Both the position numbers and the translations under genes were made by a program. The notes below the pieces were generated by a model. It made no database searches, was not told the DNA's origin, and saw only the letters and a list, made by a program, of their open reading frames with translations. This document shows, one piece after another, positions 37,675 to 47,522 of a DNA stretch of 60,320 bases (positions are counted from its first letter, which is position 1; every line of letters begins with the position of its first letter). This stretch comes from Flavobacteriales bacterium (lineage in GTDB: Bacteria; Bacteroidota; Bacteroidia; Flavobacteriales_D; Crocinitomicaceae): positions 1 to 60,320 of the forward strand of contig CANHOA010000019.1 of the NCBI GenBank assembly GCA_947462255.1, given 5' to 3'.

Positions 37675-38441
37675 TGCCGAATTCAAGCGTTGATTTTGCC
37701 ATAATAGGCTCTGGAAATGTTGCTCATTTCTTAGCTCATATATTAACCGAAAAAGGATTGACGATCAGCCAAGTTCATAGCCGAAATTCAATTTCAGGAA
37801 ATTCACTTGCACTAAAGGCTAATGCTAAATTTGAAGAAGAAATCACATCAATTAATGCTGGAGTTATTTTTATTGCCGTTCAGGATGAACAAATAGAAAG
37901 TTGTTTAAAACAATTACCGCATTCTTCCATTCTACTTTACACTTCAGGAACAATTGATTTAGCTCCCATTTTTCCTCAAAATTGTGGGGTATTCTATCCC
38001 CTTCAAACATTTTCGAAAAACAATTATAGCATACCTTTTAATGGACCAATATTATTGGATGACAAAAATGAAGAGGTTAATAATTATGCTATTCAGCTTT
38101 GTTCCATTTTGAATTTAAGCTACAAAATCACGAGCTCAGATGAACGGAAAAACATTCACCTTTGTGCTGTTTTCCTTAATAATTTCATCAATCACATAGC
38201 CTGCATTGGCTTATCTGAAGCAAAAGAACGAAAAATTGATAGTAGCTTATTTGCGCCTTTACTAAAAAAGACATTCGAAAACATCTTAAGTAATGACCCT
38301 TTCGAAAATCAGAGTGGGCCAGCAAAACGAAATGACAAAATAATTATTAATGAGCATATCGCTTTATTAGATGGGAATTCAAAAACAATCTATCATTTGA
38401 TTACTGAAAGTATACTTGCAAAAAATGGACACGAATTATAA
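37674..38441 (+). CDS. Rossmann-fold / DUF2520 protein
   Basis: 255 residues from the ATG at 37674, which overlaps the secA stop by one base (TAATG); an upstream Met at 37659 would lie inside secA. N-terminal NAD(P)-type Rossmann motif (IIGSGNVAHFLA), C-terminal helical DUF2520 domain (FLNNFINHIACIGLSEA). Similar to ketopantoate-reductase-like dehydrogenases. Substrate unknown. Followed by kdsC. Confidence 0.9.
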   Translation: MPNSSVDFAIIGSGNVAHFLAHILTEKGLTISQVHSRNSISGNSLALKANAKFEEEITSINAGVIFIAVQDEQIESCLKQLPHSSILLYTSGTIDLAPIFPQNCGVFYPLQTFSKNNYSIPFNGPILLDDKNEEVNNYAIQLCSILNLSYKITSSDERKNIHLCAVFLNNFINHIACIGLSEAKERKIDSSLFAPLLKKTFENILSNDPFENQSGPAKRNDKIIINEHIALLDGNSKTIYHLITESILAKNGHEL

Positions 38442-38946
38442 AATTAAGTTAAACCAAATCAATACATTTATTTTCGATATTGATGGCGTTTTAACAGACG
38501 GAAATGTATTATTGGACAATGGCAACTATTTGAGAGCCTTAAATTCAAAAGATTCTTATGCTATTCAATACGCAGTAAAGATGGGCTATAGGATCTTTAT
38601 GATTACTGGAGGTTCTTCAAAAGAAATGAAAGATTACCTTGAAAACCTTGGTGTTACATGTGTTTATCTTTCCAGCAAATCGAAACTTAATGTTTATAAT
38701 GAAGTGAAATTAAAGCATGGTTTTCATGACGAGCAAGTTCTTTATATGGGCGATGATATCCCTGATATTCCAGTACTTTCGATTGTTGGTGTATCAAGTT
38801 GCCCAATAGATGCCGCTATCGATGTAATTAATCGCTGTATATATCAATCGTCACAAGAAGGTGGAAAAGGTTGCGTTCGCGATGTAATTGAGCAAACTAT
38901 GCGCGTTCAAAATACTTGGTTGATGGATGGGGCTTATGAATGGTAA
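38425..38946 (+). CDS. kdsC: 3-deoxy-D-manno-octulosonate 8-phosphate phosphatase
   Basis: 173 residues from the ATG at 38425 (a TTG at 38416 is in frame but unlikely). C0-type HAD phosphatase without cap: FDIDGVLTDG near the N-terminus, TGGSS as motif II, a conserved lysine, and GDDIPDIPVL as motif IV. Removes phosphate from Kdo-8-phosphate in lipopolysaccharide synthesis. It overlaps the DUF2520 gene by 17 bases. Confidence 0.93.
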   Translation: MDTNYKIKLNQINTFIFDIDGVLTDGNVLLDNGNYLRALNSKDSYAIQYAVKMGYRIFMITGGSSKEMKDYLENLGVTCVYLSSKSKLNVYNEVKLKHGFHDEQVLYMGDDIPDIPVLSIVGVSSCPIDAAIDVINRCIYQSSQEGGKGCVRDVIEQTMRVQNTWLMDGAYEW

Positions 38947-39804
38947 TTAAAGTCCTAATTCATTTTCCCAATAAGCATTTAATAAAATAATTAATCTTCT
39001 AGACATATTATTTTGATAGCGTTTCGTGCGATACCCCCCTACCCAATTTATTCCCCTAATGGCATTAGTAAAAAATACTTCGTCTGCCGATAATAGATTT
39101 TGGGGGAGAATAGAACATTCGTATACTTTAATATTATTTTGTAAGGCCAGATTGATAATCTGCATTCGCATCGTTCCAGCGATACACCCTTCATCTAATC
39201 CTGAAGTATACAATACACCATTACTAACAATAAAAACGTTGCAACTACCGGATTCTAGGATATTGCCTTTTTCATTAGTGAGAAATAAATCATCTAGTCC
39301 TTGTTCATTTGCCGAAATAGATGCCATAACATAAGGAATACCTGTTTTGGTTTTAAAATTGGAAAGGAAATTCTTATGAAGTTTTATGTCACGATAAATG
39401 TCAACTTCTAATCCTTTGGCATTCAATTCAAAATGATTTACCTTATATGGATATACTTCAATGTAAAATGTTGCATCGTTTGAATCAGGTAAATAAGCGC
39501 CTCCTGTTTTTCGATCAAGCGACAATCGGCATCTACCACCTTCTTCTATTTTAGACTTTTCTATAAGTTCAATAATCTTTTCTTCGAAAAATGCTGCTGT
39601 AAAAAATGTTGGTGTTTTCATTTTTAATACGCTAGCACCTTGAATCATTCTTGTTATATGGTTCTCAATATTAATTGGTCTACCAGCCATAATTCGAATA
39701 CTCTCAAAAAGGCCATCACCATATAAATGCCCTCTATTTCCTGGGTGAATAGTTGGTGCATCATTGGGCAAAATGGTACCATTGTTATTTACGTACAAAA
39801 TCAT
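38947..39804 (-). CDS. Class IV aminotransferase-like protein
   Basis: 285 residues. PLP fold type IV: GLFESIRI near the start, likely PLP lysine in SNFKTKTGIPYV, ESGSCNVFIVSNG, GCIAGTMR. Could be an aminodeoxychorismate lyase (PabC) or a branched-chain or D-amino-acid aminotransferase; the sequence alone does not decide. Its stop lies directly next to the kdsC stop (convergent, no gap). Probably in one operon with the rhomboid gene upstream (2-base gap). Confidence 0.88.
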   Translation of the reverse strand: MILYVNNNGTILPNDAPTIHPGNRGHLYGDGLFESIRIMAGRPINIENHITRMIQGASVLKMKTPTFFTAAFFEEKIIELIEKSKIEEGGRCRLSLDRKTGGAYLPDSNDATFYIEVYPYKVNHFELNAKGLEVDIYRDIKLHKNFLSNFKTKTGIPYVMASISANEQGLDDLFLTNEKGNILESGSCNVFIVSNGVLYTSGLDEGCIAGTMRMQIINLALQNNIKVYECSILPQNLLSADEVFFTNAIRGINWVGGYRTKRYQNNMSRRLIILLNAYWENELGL

Positions 39805-39806
39805 AA

Positions 39807-40421
39807 TCAGAAAAATAAATGAACAAAATCCTTTCCTTTATCCAAATTTAAAAATAAAACAAATAAAATACCAAATAAGGCACCGCCAAGATGAGCATCG
39901 TGCGCTACTCCTGTCTTTATATTTCTCATAGCAAAATACTCAATTAATAGATATAAAGGTCCAAAAATATAGGCCGGAATTGGAAAAGGAATAAAGAGAA
40001 TGCCCAACTTCATGGTTGGATTCCATAATATTGCCGCAAAGATGACTGCTGACACTGCACCAGATGCTCCTAAGGCCCGATAGGAAGAGTTATCTTGATT
40101 TTTTAAATAGGGGAATATCGTAGCAGCTACACCACCAGCAAAATATAAAAACAAAAATAAGCCAGTCCCTTTTATGTCGCCATATACATCAATCCAGTTG
40201 TTTAAAATTAAATCCCCTAGAAAATATAATGATGCCATATTAAATAGCAAATGTTGCCAATCGGCATGAATCCAACTATGCGAAAATAGCCGATACCATT
40301 GACCATCATGTTTGATTAAGTAAGGAGACAAAATTAACTTTTCTCTCCATGCATTACTCTTGAAAACTTGAGAGGAAATCAGAACATTCATTCCAATAAC
40401 CACAAATAGTATAGATAACAA
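39807..40421 (-). CDS. Rhomboid-family intramembrane serine protease
   Basis: 204 residues from a TTG start; an ATG at 40391 is possible but would cut the first membrane helix. Six or so membrane segments. Active-site serine near 120 in GASGAVSA, histidine near 177 in AHLGG, and the HADWQHLLFNM segment typical of rhomboids. Substrates unknown. Confidence 0.92.
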   Translation of the reverse strand: MLSILFVVIGMNVLISSQVFKSNAWREKLILSPYLIKHDGQWYRLFSHSWIHADWQHLLFNMASLYFLGDLILNNWIDVYGDIKGTGLFLFLYFAGGVAATIFPYLKNQDNSSYRALGASGAVSAVIFAAILWNPTMKLGILFIPFPIPAYIFGPLYLLIEYFAMRNIKTGVAHDAHLGGALFGILFVLFLNLDKGKDFVHLFF

Positions 40422-40481
40422 ATCAACAATTATTAAGTACGAAAAATTACGTGTAAATTTATACTTAATTAATCAACATTA

Positions 40482-42080
40482 ATGAGCAAGAACTTACTTT
40501 TTATCATTATTACATTGGTTTTAGTTGCTTGCAGTGCTAAGCCCAAGAAGACTGATGATTTTTTAAATAACAAAAAGTTATCGAATCAAAAGAAATTAGC
40601 GCTTATTTTTAAAAATAATTATTTAGATCAAATCGGTTTTAATAAATACGAAATTGATTGGCTAAGAGAAATATACAAACAGAATAATAATAAACCACTC
40701 TTTTGCAACGACAGTAGCTTAACGGAACTTGGGCTAGTATCTATTGAAAGTCTAAAAGAGCCTTTATCATTCGGGATTCCTGATAATCGATTAAAAGCAT
40801 ACGCAAGTAAAAGTCCTCATCCGCTAATTAAGGAGCTATACTTATGCATTAATTCATCCAGAATATTTTACGATCTAAATAATGGCATTATAAATTTCGA
40901 AAATAAAACAACTAAGCCAAGCCAATTAATACATCCTGATGAATTTATTTCTAAAATCAATCAATTAGATACCACAAACCTTGATCAACTGTTTCTTAAT
41001 CAAGGTCCTACTGATACAAACTATCGTTTTTTAGCTACTCACATATATAATTTTTGTAAAAGCTATCCTTTAGACACAAACTCCTTTGATTTAAATTTAC
41101 TAGACAGTGAGGTAGTTACTGCTTCCTTCAGGCTTACAAATGTTTTGTTCAGCAAAGGATATTTGAAGAGCAAAACAAGAACTGATGAACAGTTAAAAAG
41201 TGCCCTAAATCGTTTTCAAAGAGATAATGGCCTAACTGAAGAAATTAAAATTAATACGAATACAATAGTGGCCTTGGGTGAAAGTAACAAAACAAAAATT
41301 AGGAGGGCTGCAATTAGTCTTGATAAAATAAGGCAATCAAAAATACACCAAGCAAAGTATGTTCGAATTAATATCCCTGAATATAAATTATATTTTTATG
41401 CTAATGATAGTCTTAAAAGTGTTCATCGAATCGTAGTTGGAAAAACAACTAACCAAACACCCGAGTTGACTTCAAAAATAAATAGAATTGTCGCTTTTCC
41501 TTTTTGGAAAGTGCCTTATTCTATATGCAAAGATGAAGTGTTGCCAGCCATTAAAAAAAACAGTGCTTACCTTAATAAAAATCATTACAAAATTTATAAA
41601 AATGCAGTAGAAATTAATCCAGCAACTGTAAATTGGAAAAAAATGACTTCTTTTCCATATAGCTTAATCCAACAACCCGGAGTATTTAATAGTTTAGGCA
41701 TAATGAAATTTGAATTTGCTAACAGTTTTAGTGTATATGTTCACGATACCCCTTCAAAAAGTTTATTCAATCGATCGGTACGAAATTTCTCACATGGGTG
41801 TATGCGTTGCGAAAACCCTGTAGAATTAGCTCGAATAATGCTTGAAAATGATGTTGTTGACGATAAGCCAATTAAATTTACAAGCGACTCCCTAGACACT
41901 GTGATGTTTAAACAATTAAATCGATCTATCTTTTTAAATGTTTCGATACCTATTTTTGTGTACTATCAATCAGTAGTGGCTGATAGAAACAAGCTGGTTT
42001 TTCACCTTGATATCTATAAAAGAGACGATGAATATTTGAACTTACTGAAGACAGCATCAAAATATCCCGTAAATTCGTAA
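40482..42080 (+). CDS. Lipoprotein L,D-transpeptidase (YkuD)
   Basis: 532 residues. Lipobox LVAC with cysteine near 17, a scaffold/peptidoglycan-binding-like region (about 200-270; LKSALNRFQRDNGL), then a YkuD catalytic domain with SHGCMR (His about 438, Cys about 440). This large YcbB-like form cross-links peptidoglycan stem peptides. Divergent from the rhomboid gene. Confidence 0.92.
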   Translation: MSKNLLFIIITLVLVACSAKPKKTDDFLNNKKLSNQKKLALIFKNNYLDQIGFNKYEIDWLREIYKQNNNKPLFCNDSSLTELGLVSIESLKEPLSFGIPDNRLKAYASKSPHPLIKELYLCINSSRIFYDLNNGIINFENKTTKPSQLIHPDEFISKINQLDTTNLDQLFLNQGPTDTNYRFLATHIYNFCKSYPLDTNSFDLNLLDSEVVTASFRLTNVLFSKGYLKSKTRTDEQLKSALNRFQRDNGLTEEIKINTNTIVALGESNKTKIRRAAISLDKIRQSKIHQAKYVRINIPEYKLYFYANDSLKSVHRIVVGKTTNQTPELTSKINRIVAFPFWKVPYSICKDEVLPAIKKNSAYLNKNHYKIYKNAVEINPATVNWKKMTSFPYSLIQQPGVFNSLGIMKFEFANSFSVYVHDTPSKSLFNRSVRNFSHGCMRCENPVELARIMLENDVVDDKPIKFTSDSLDTVMFKQLNRSIFLNVSIPIFVYYQSVVADRNKLVFHLDIYKRDDEYLNLLKTASKYPVNS

Positions 42081-42093
42081 AAAAATTAGGGCA

Positions 42094-42738
42094 ATGATTA
42101 TTTCTCCTTCCGTTTTATCGTGTGATTTTGGAAATATTGAACGCGATACAAAAATGCTAGATGCCTCTCAAGCTGATTGGCTGCATATTGACATCATGGA
42201 TGGTGTTTTTGTACCCAATATATCCTTTGGGTTTCCAGTACTGGAGGCAATTCGAAAATCAAGCGCTAAAATATTGGATGTTCACCTGATGATTGCTAAC
42301 CCTGATCAGTACCTTGAAGCGTTCAAAAAATCTGGGGCAGATTACCTGACCGTACATTATGAAGCATGTACGCATTTGAATCGTACTATTGCAAAAATAA
42401 AAGAACTAGGAATGAAAGCCGGTGTGGCATTGAATCCACACACGCCTGTTAGTGTTTTAGAAGAAATTATCCCCATGCTCGATTTAGTCCTCTTGATGTC
42501 GGTAAATCCCGGCTTTGGAGGACAATCATTTATCCCTGCTACCATAAATAAAGTAAAAAAATTAAAAGTATTGATTGATAGTACAGAGTCTAATGCTATA
42601 ATTGAAGTAGACGGTGGTGTTAATCTTATAACGGGAAAACAGCTTGCTGATGCAGGAGCCAATGCCCTTGTTGCTGGAAATTTTGTTTTTAATTCGGCGA
42701 ATCCTGCGCAAACTATTGCTGATTTAAAAGCGTTGTAA
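42094..42738 (+). CDS. rpe: Ribulose-phosphate 3-epimerase
   Basis: 214 residues. TIM barrel with SVLSCDFG, HIDIMDG, DVHLMI, MSVNPGFGGQ and EVDGGVN, all family signatures. Interconverts ribulose-5-phosphate and xylulose-5-phosphate in the pentose phosphate pathway. 13 bases after the L,D-transpeptidase. Confidence 0.97.
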   Translation: MIISPSVLSCDFGNIERDTKMLDASQADWLHIDIMDGVFVPNISFGFPVLEAIRKSSAKILDVHLMIANPDQYLEAFKKSGADYLTVHYEACTHLNRTIAKIKELGMKAGVALNPHTPVSVLEEIIPMLDLVLLMSVNPGFGGQSFIPATINKVKKLKVLIDSTESNAIIEVDGGVNLITGKQLADAGANALVAGNFVFNSANPAQTIADLKAL

Positions 42739-42775
42739 GGCGTAACCTATACTTATATAACACGTTCTTAGTATC

Positions 42776-43873
42776 ATGAAAAAATACCTGTATATTTTCT
42801 TTCTATTATTTTCTATTCAATTTGGATATTCCCAAGTTGATTTGGCGCAAAGAGAATTGCAATTAAATTCTAAATTAGAAGCCTTACGAGCAGCAACTAA
42901 TGATGATGAAATTGAATCGTTAAACATTGACTTCAAAAATGAAATGCTTAGCTTTCTAAAATTAGATGGCGCTTTTACCTATCCTATTACAAAATTAAAA
43001 ACCATTGCGCTACTAGATAGCCCAGATAAATTAGTGAGAATTATTAATTGGAATCTAGAATATTCGGATATGTCATACTCATATTGCGGATTTGTTATGC
43101 GATGGGATGAATCCAATGAAGAAGTTAAAATAACCGAACTGATTGACAAGTTAGACCCATACACAGTAAAACCAACTGGTACAATAGATGCTAAAAACTG
43201 GTATGGTGCACTCTATTATAAAATACTACCCATCGAATATAATGGTAAAACAGATTATACACTGCTCGGATGGGATGGTGGCACCAGCGAAAGTAATTTC
43301 AAAATAATTGACGTATTGACGTTTTCCGGAAATAATGTAAAATTTGGCAGTCCTGTTTTTATCAAGAAAAAAGAAGTGCTGAAACGAGTTGTATTTGAAT
43401 ACTCTGATAAATCATCCATGTCCTTGAAATACGAAGATAAATACGATCGGATCGTTTTTGATCATCTATCACCAGAATCCCCATCTTTAGCAGGGGTATA
43501 TTCGTTTTATGTTCCAGATTTTTCTTATGATGCCTATATTTGGGATAATGAAAGTTGGGTGCTAAACGAAGACGTAATAACCATTAATAATGAAGAAGAA
43601 AATAAAAATCAAACCAACTACGTTCTAGACGAAAAAACAGGGAAAATTAAGGAAAAAAAGGTGAAAAACGGATGGCTTAATCCCGCAGATCCCAATAAAA
43701 AAAGCGATATCGGTCATGTTGCAAGAGTACCCGAAATCAATACCACAAATGAGGAAGAAAATAGTGCTAAACCGAAAAAAAAACGCTTTTGGCGCGATCG
43801 TAGAGACCCTAATAATTTGTCACTTACAACGGGTAAATACAAAAAAAAGAAACGAAGAAAAAATAAACCATAA
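42776..43873 (+). CDS. Exported protein of unknown function with a basic tail
   Basis: 365 residues. Signal peptide (YIFFLLFSIQFGYSQ), then a beta-rich region without known motifs, and a strongly basic C-terminus of about 30 residues (for example PKKKRFWRDRRDPNN and KKKKRRKNKP). The tail could bind an acidic polymer. Its stop abuts the start of the CvfB-like gene. Confidence 0.7.
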   Translation: MKKYLYIFFLLFSIQFGYSQVDLAQRELQLNSKLEALRAATNDDEIESLNIDFKNEMLSFLKLDGAFTYPITKLKTIALLDSPDKLVRIINWNLEYSDMSYSYCGFVMRWDESNEEVKITELIDKLDPYTVKPTGTIDAKNWYGALYYKILPIEYNGKTDYTLLGWDGGTSESNFKIIDVLTFSGNNVKFGSPVFIKKKEVLKRVVFEYSDKSSMSLKYEDKYDRIVFDHLSPESPSLAGVYSFYVPDFSYDAYIWDNESWVLNEDVITINNEEENKNQTNYVLDEKTGKIKEKKVKNGWLNPADPNKKSDIGHVARVPEINTTNEEENSAKPKKKRFWRDRRDPNNLSLTTGKYKKKKRRKNKP

Positions 43874-44701
43874 ATGCAATTAGGCGTATTTAATAAATTA
43901 AAAATCAATCGATTAACGCTAGTTGGTGCGTTTTTAGAAGACATTCAAGGTAACGAGGTCTTGTTGCCAAAAAAATACCTAAGCGATGCTATGCAAGTTG
44001 ATAGCGAAGTTTCTGTATTCATTATGAAGGATTCTGAAAATCGAATCGTAGCCACTACTGAAACCCCTCACCTACTACTTGGCGGATTTGCCTACCTGAG
44101 AATCGCTGAAATAAATCCTTTTGGTGCCTTTGCAGATTGGGGTTTAGATAAAGATCTTTTTGTTCCGTTTCGTGAGCAAATTTACAAGTTGTTTATCGAT
44201 GAAAAGTACTTGTTTGTTTTAAAATATGATCATGAAACAGACCGACTTTTCGGTAGCATGAAGGTGAAAAAGAGCTTTGACTTTTGTGATGAAGAGTTGA
44301 CAGGGCAAGAGGTTGATCTTTTAATTTGCGAACAAACAGAATTGGGGATCAATGTCATTGTTAATAATAAATACTCCGGCCTAATCTATACCCAAGATTT
44401 CAATAAACCCCTAGAAAGAGGCGAGCGATCAAAGGGCTATGTGACAAAAGTTCGTGAGGATGGTAAATTAGATGTGCGTTTTGAGCCCACTACCTTTGAA
44501 AAATACGACATGGCATCGGAAGATTTACTTGAAAAATTAAGAAAAGAAAAAGTATTGTATCTTACTGACCGTTCAAATCCTGAGGATATTAGAGAACAAT
44601 TAGGGATGAGTAAAAAAACCTTTAAGCAAGCAGTTGGTAAATTGTATCGACATCGGAAGATAAACTTATGCTCCGACAGGATTGAATTTATTGAAGAATA
44701 A
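43874..44701 (+). CDS. CvfB-like S1-domain RNA-binding protein
   Basis: 275 residues. Starts LGVFNKLKINRLTLVGAFL, the CvfB opening, with S1-like domains (about 60-210) and a winged-helix C-terminus (QLGMSKKTFKQAVGKLYRHR). CvfB in Staphylococcus affects RNA stability and virulence. Probably a post-transcriptional regulator. Confidence 0.88.
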   Translation: MQLGVFNKLKINRLTLVGAFLEDIQGNEVLLPKKYLSDAMQVDSEVSVFIMKDSENRIVATTETPHLLLGGFAYLRIAEINPFGAFADWGLDKDLFVPFREQIYKLFIDEKYLFVLKYDHETDRLFGSMKVKKSFDFCDEELTGQEVDLLICEQTELGINVIVNNKYSGLIYTQDFNKPLERGERSKGYVTKVREDGKLDVRFEPTTFEKYDMASEDLLEKLRKEKVLYLTDRSNPEDIREQLGMSKKTFKQAVGKLYRHRKINLCSDRIEFIEE

Positions 44702-44739
44702 GATACAACATCATACCTCGCATAGACTTCTAAAAAGTT

Positions 44740-44747
44740 TACCTTTG
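44740..44747 (+). promoter_or_regulatory. -7 box for the RluA-family gene
   Basis: TACCTTTG matches TAnnTTTG and lies 29 bases before the TTG start at 44777. No -33 element is clear. Confidence 0.4.
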
Positions 44748-44776
44748 CACGTCAAACGCACCTTATTTAGAAGAAC

Positions 44777-46462
44777 TTGAATTCCTCCACTCCAGCTTGT
44801 TTTAACGAATTTAAATCTTCTATTAAAGGTCTACCAATAGACCAACCCTTTGATTATCCATTTTATTATACTCCAAGTCAACTTGCTCAGATTGCAGCAG
44901 AAGAATTGCAGGAGTTATTGAGAAAAGAAGACGGATTATCGCATAATTTTGGTTTGGATCGAGATCAGGATGGACTAATTATCGGGAAAATGTTTGGCGT
45001 ATTGGTCGTTAAAAACACAGATGGAAAGGTTGGGTACCTTATGGCTTTTTCAGGAAAACTAGCAGGAAAAAATCATCACCCTAACTTCGTTCCTCCAGTT
45101 TTTGACATGCTAGAAGAAGATGGGTTTTTCTTAAAGGAAATTGAACAGTTAAATGAATTCAATCGAAAAATTAAATTACTTGAATCGAATCCTACTTATA
45201 TATCACTTTTAAAGCAACAAGAGCAACTATTAAGCGATTCGCATGAAGTTTTAACTGACATTAGAAATAAAATAAGCATCGCGAAAGCGGCACGAAAAAC
45301 GATACGACAAAACTTAATTCAGGAAGAAGAAATCGATCAGAATACGTTATTAGAATCCTTAAGAAAAGAAAGTATTGCAGAACAATCTTATTATAAAAAT
45401 CAACGCGCTTATTGGAAGCTTCAGCAGGACAAATTAGAAATCGAAATTGCACCCATGTTGAATGAAATTAATTCCTTAAAGCTCGACAGAAAAAATCAAT
45501 CTTCCGAATTGCAGCAACAATTATTTGACAATTATATCTTTCTCAATAATCTTGGCAAACAAAAAAATATTGGGGAAATATTTTCTGATACCTATACCCA
45601 AAAACCACCGTCTGCAGCTGGAGAATGTGCTGCACCAAAGTTACTTCAATATGCATTTCTACATGGTCTGCACCCCATCACAATAGCAGAATTCTGGTGG
45701 GGTCAATCTCCAAAATCAGAAATACGGGTTCATGGACAATATTATCCAGCCTGTCGCGGTAAATGCGGTCCTATTTTAGCTCATATGCTCGAAGGAATTG
45801 AAGTAGCTGAAAATCCTATGCTACAGAACCCTGGAGAAGGAAAAACGCTTGAGATTGTTTATCAAGACGAATACCTTTTGGTAATTAATAAACCAGCTGA
45901 ATTTTTAGCGGTTCCAGGCATCCATATTAAAGATTCTGTTGCGGAAAGAATGAAAATGCAATTTCCAAACGCAAGCGGACCTTTAGTTGTTCATCGCTTA
46001 GACATGTCAACCTCTGGATTAATGCTAATTGCCTTGACAAGTGACATTTACATCGACTTGCAAAAACAATTCATTGATAGAAAAATACAAAAAGAATATG
46101 AAGCGCTCTTAGATGGAACACTTTCTCAAGATAAGGGAGAAATTAAACTTCCTCTTCGTTTAGATATAGATGATCGTCCCCGCCAACTCGTGTGTTTTAA
46201 ACATGGGAAATCCGCTCTTACGCATTGGGAAGTTATTGAACGAAAAAATGGTAGAACGAGGGTGGTCTTTAAGCCTATCACAGGCAGGACGCATCAACTT
46301 CGTGTTCACGCTGCCCATTCCTTGGGCTTAAACGCACCAATTATAGGTGATGATCTATATGGAAAGATTGACAATAGATTGCATTTACATGCCGCTAGAA
46401 TCATTTTTTCACATCCTGTTAGCAAAGAAATTATGGACATAAAATTAAAGGCGACATTTTAA
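44777..46462 (+). CDS. RluA-family pseudouridine synthase with coiled-coil N-terminal extension
   Basis: 561 residues. Starts at TTG (a stop lies 6 bases upstream in frame, and the first internal Met is much too late). The first 350 residues include an unusual domain and a charged coiled-coil (about 130-260). The catalytic domain follows, with HRLDMSTSGL bearing the active-site Asp, and a later TGRTHQLRVH motif. Modifies uridine in rRNA; the exact position is not readable. Confidence 0.9.
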   Translation: MNSSTPACFNEFKSSIKGLPIDQPFDYPFYYTPSQLAQIAAEELQELLRKEDGLSHNFGLDRDQDGLIIGKMFGVLVVKNTDGKVGYLMAFSGKLAGKNHHPNFVPPVFDMLEEDGFFLKEIEQLNEFNRKIKLLESNPTYISLLKQQEQLLSDSHEVLTDIRNKISIAKAARKTIRQNLIQEEEIDQNTLLESLRKESIAEQSYYKNQRAYWKLQQDKLEIEIAPMLNEINSLKLDRKNQSSELQQQLFDNYIFLNNLGKQKNIGEIFSDTYTQKPPSAAGECAAPKLLQYAFLHGLHPITIAEFWWGQSPKSEIRVHGQYYPACRGKCGPILAHMLEGIEVAENPMLQNPGEGKTLEIVYQDEYLLVINKPAEFLAVPGIHIKDSVAERMKMQFPNASGPLVVHRLDMSTSGLMLIALTSDIYIDLQKQFIDRKIQKEYEALLDGTLSQDKGEIKLPLRLDIDDRPRQLVCFKHGKSALTHWEVIERKNGRTRVVFKPITGRTHQLRVHAAHSLGLNAPIIGDDLYGKIDNRLHLHAARIIFSHPVSKEIMDIKLKATF

Positions 46463-46786
46463 GCAGTTAAAATTTGAGTTGGTTTTACACGTATAGGGGC
46501 TTTTAGAAATAAATTATTCAAAAGATAAATTGAACTGTTCCTAATTATACCACAAGACTATTTCATAACCCTTAGGGGTTAAATATTTTTAACGCTGGAT
46601 GTAATCCAGTGTAAAAACATGAAACAGTTCACTTTTTGGCATGTATTTTTAGTTAAAATCATGACAAAAATATATTGTGTTTAGAAATCGATCAAAAAAA
46701 TAAAAGCAAATAGTTAACTATTTTGATTTTCAATCATTTTTTTTCGTAAAATTGTTTTTGAAAATGTAATCTTTAAATTAAAAATT
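46463..46786. other. 324-bp intergenic region with a REP-like repeat
   Basis: Contains the dispersed repeat at 46565-46680 (see separate entry), flanked by AT-rich DNA. The last 70 bases (TTTTGAAAATGTAATC...) may hold the promoter of the porin-like gene, but no exact -7 box is seen. Confidence 0.6.
46565..46680 (+). repeat. REP-like dispersed repeat, copy 1
   Basis: Closely matches 53131-53248 over its whole length (about 115 bases). It begins with a CCCTTAGGGG palindrome, then CTGGAT-GTA-ATCCAG (6-bp stem), and later the shared block TTTTTGGCATGTATTTTTA. Two hairpins plus long flanks resemble Bacteroidota REP elements moved by Y1 transposases, though no such gene is in the window. Confidence 0.8.
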
Positions 46787-47461
46787 ATGAAAAAAATAGT
46801 CCTAGGAATTACTTGTCTCCTTTTTATCTCTCAATCTCAAGCACAAAAATTTGGTTTTCAACTCGAAGCCCAAGGAAAATCGATCATAAGCTCTACCTGG
46901 TTGATAAATAACAATATTTCAGATAAAGGCGATGAGCAAGATTATGCACCAGGATGGGGAACAACCTATGGAGTTGGAATTAATGGTTATTTCAAATCGG
47001 TTGGCTTAGGTGTTGAAATTTTAGGAGGTACACACAAAGGAGCTTATAAAGGATCCATTTTAGGAACTGACTACACTTCTGAGGTCCAATTAAAGCAATT
47101 TCAAATTCCAATACTTTTGAAATTACGAGGCGAAAGCGGTGGTTATTTTGAAATTGGCCCTCAATTCAATATTATTTCTTCCGCAACCTACACGTATGAT
47201 GATGGATTGATCAATTATAACAAAAATGTAAAATCGACCTATCAAAACTATACCTCTGTGGTGATGGGATTTGGCGCAAATGTTCAGCTTTCAAAAAGTA
47301 TTCCGCTAGGCTTAATGATGGGGATGCGTTTAAATTACGGTTTCACCGATGCAAAAGGTGTGGATGCCCAAGGTTTTAATTTAAGTAATTACCCTACTTA
47401 TCAAAAAACGATGGCTGTTTCAGCTGGTTTACAACTAGGATTGAGTTATAAATTTAATTAA
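46787..47461 (+). CDS. Outer-membrane beta-barrel protein
   Basis: 224 residues. Signal peptide (MKKIVLGITCLLFISQSQA) followed by repeated amphipathic beta strands with aromatic ends (GVGINGYF, GLGVEILGG, GVGLQLGLSYKFN-like final strand ending KFN). Fits the PorT/OmpW-like eight-stranded barrel class. Cargo or ligand unknown. Separate from the efp gene by 61 bases. Confidence 0.85.
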   Translation: MKKIVLGITCLLFISQSQAQKFGFQLEAQGKSIISSTWLINNNISDKGDEQDYAPGWGTTYGVGINGYFKSVGLGVEILGGTHKGAYKGSILGTDYTSEVQLKQFQIPILLKLRGESGGYFEIGPQFNIISSATYTYDDGLINYNKNVKSTYQNYTSVVMGFGANVQLSKSIPLGLMMGMRLNYGFTDAKGVDAQGFNLSNYPTYQKTMAVSAGLQLGLSYKFN

Positions 47462-47498
47462 GCAGGCGTATATTTCTCGGGTATTTTAAGAATTCTAT

Positions 47499-47506
47499 TA
47501 TCTTTG
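47499..47506 (+). promoter_or_regulatory. -7 box for efp
   Basis: TATCTTTG matches TAnnTTTG exactly and lies 16 bases before the efp start at 47523, giving a very short leader. Confidence 0.5.
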
Positions 47507-47522
47507 ACACCAAATATAAGCC

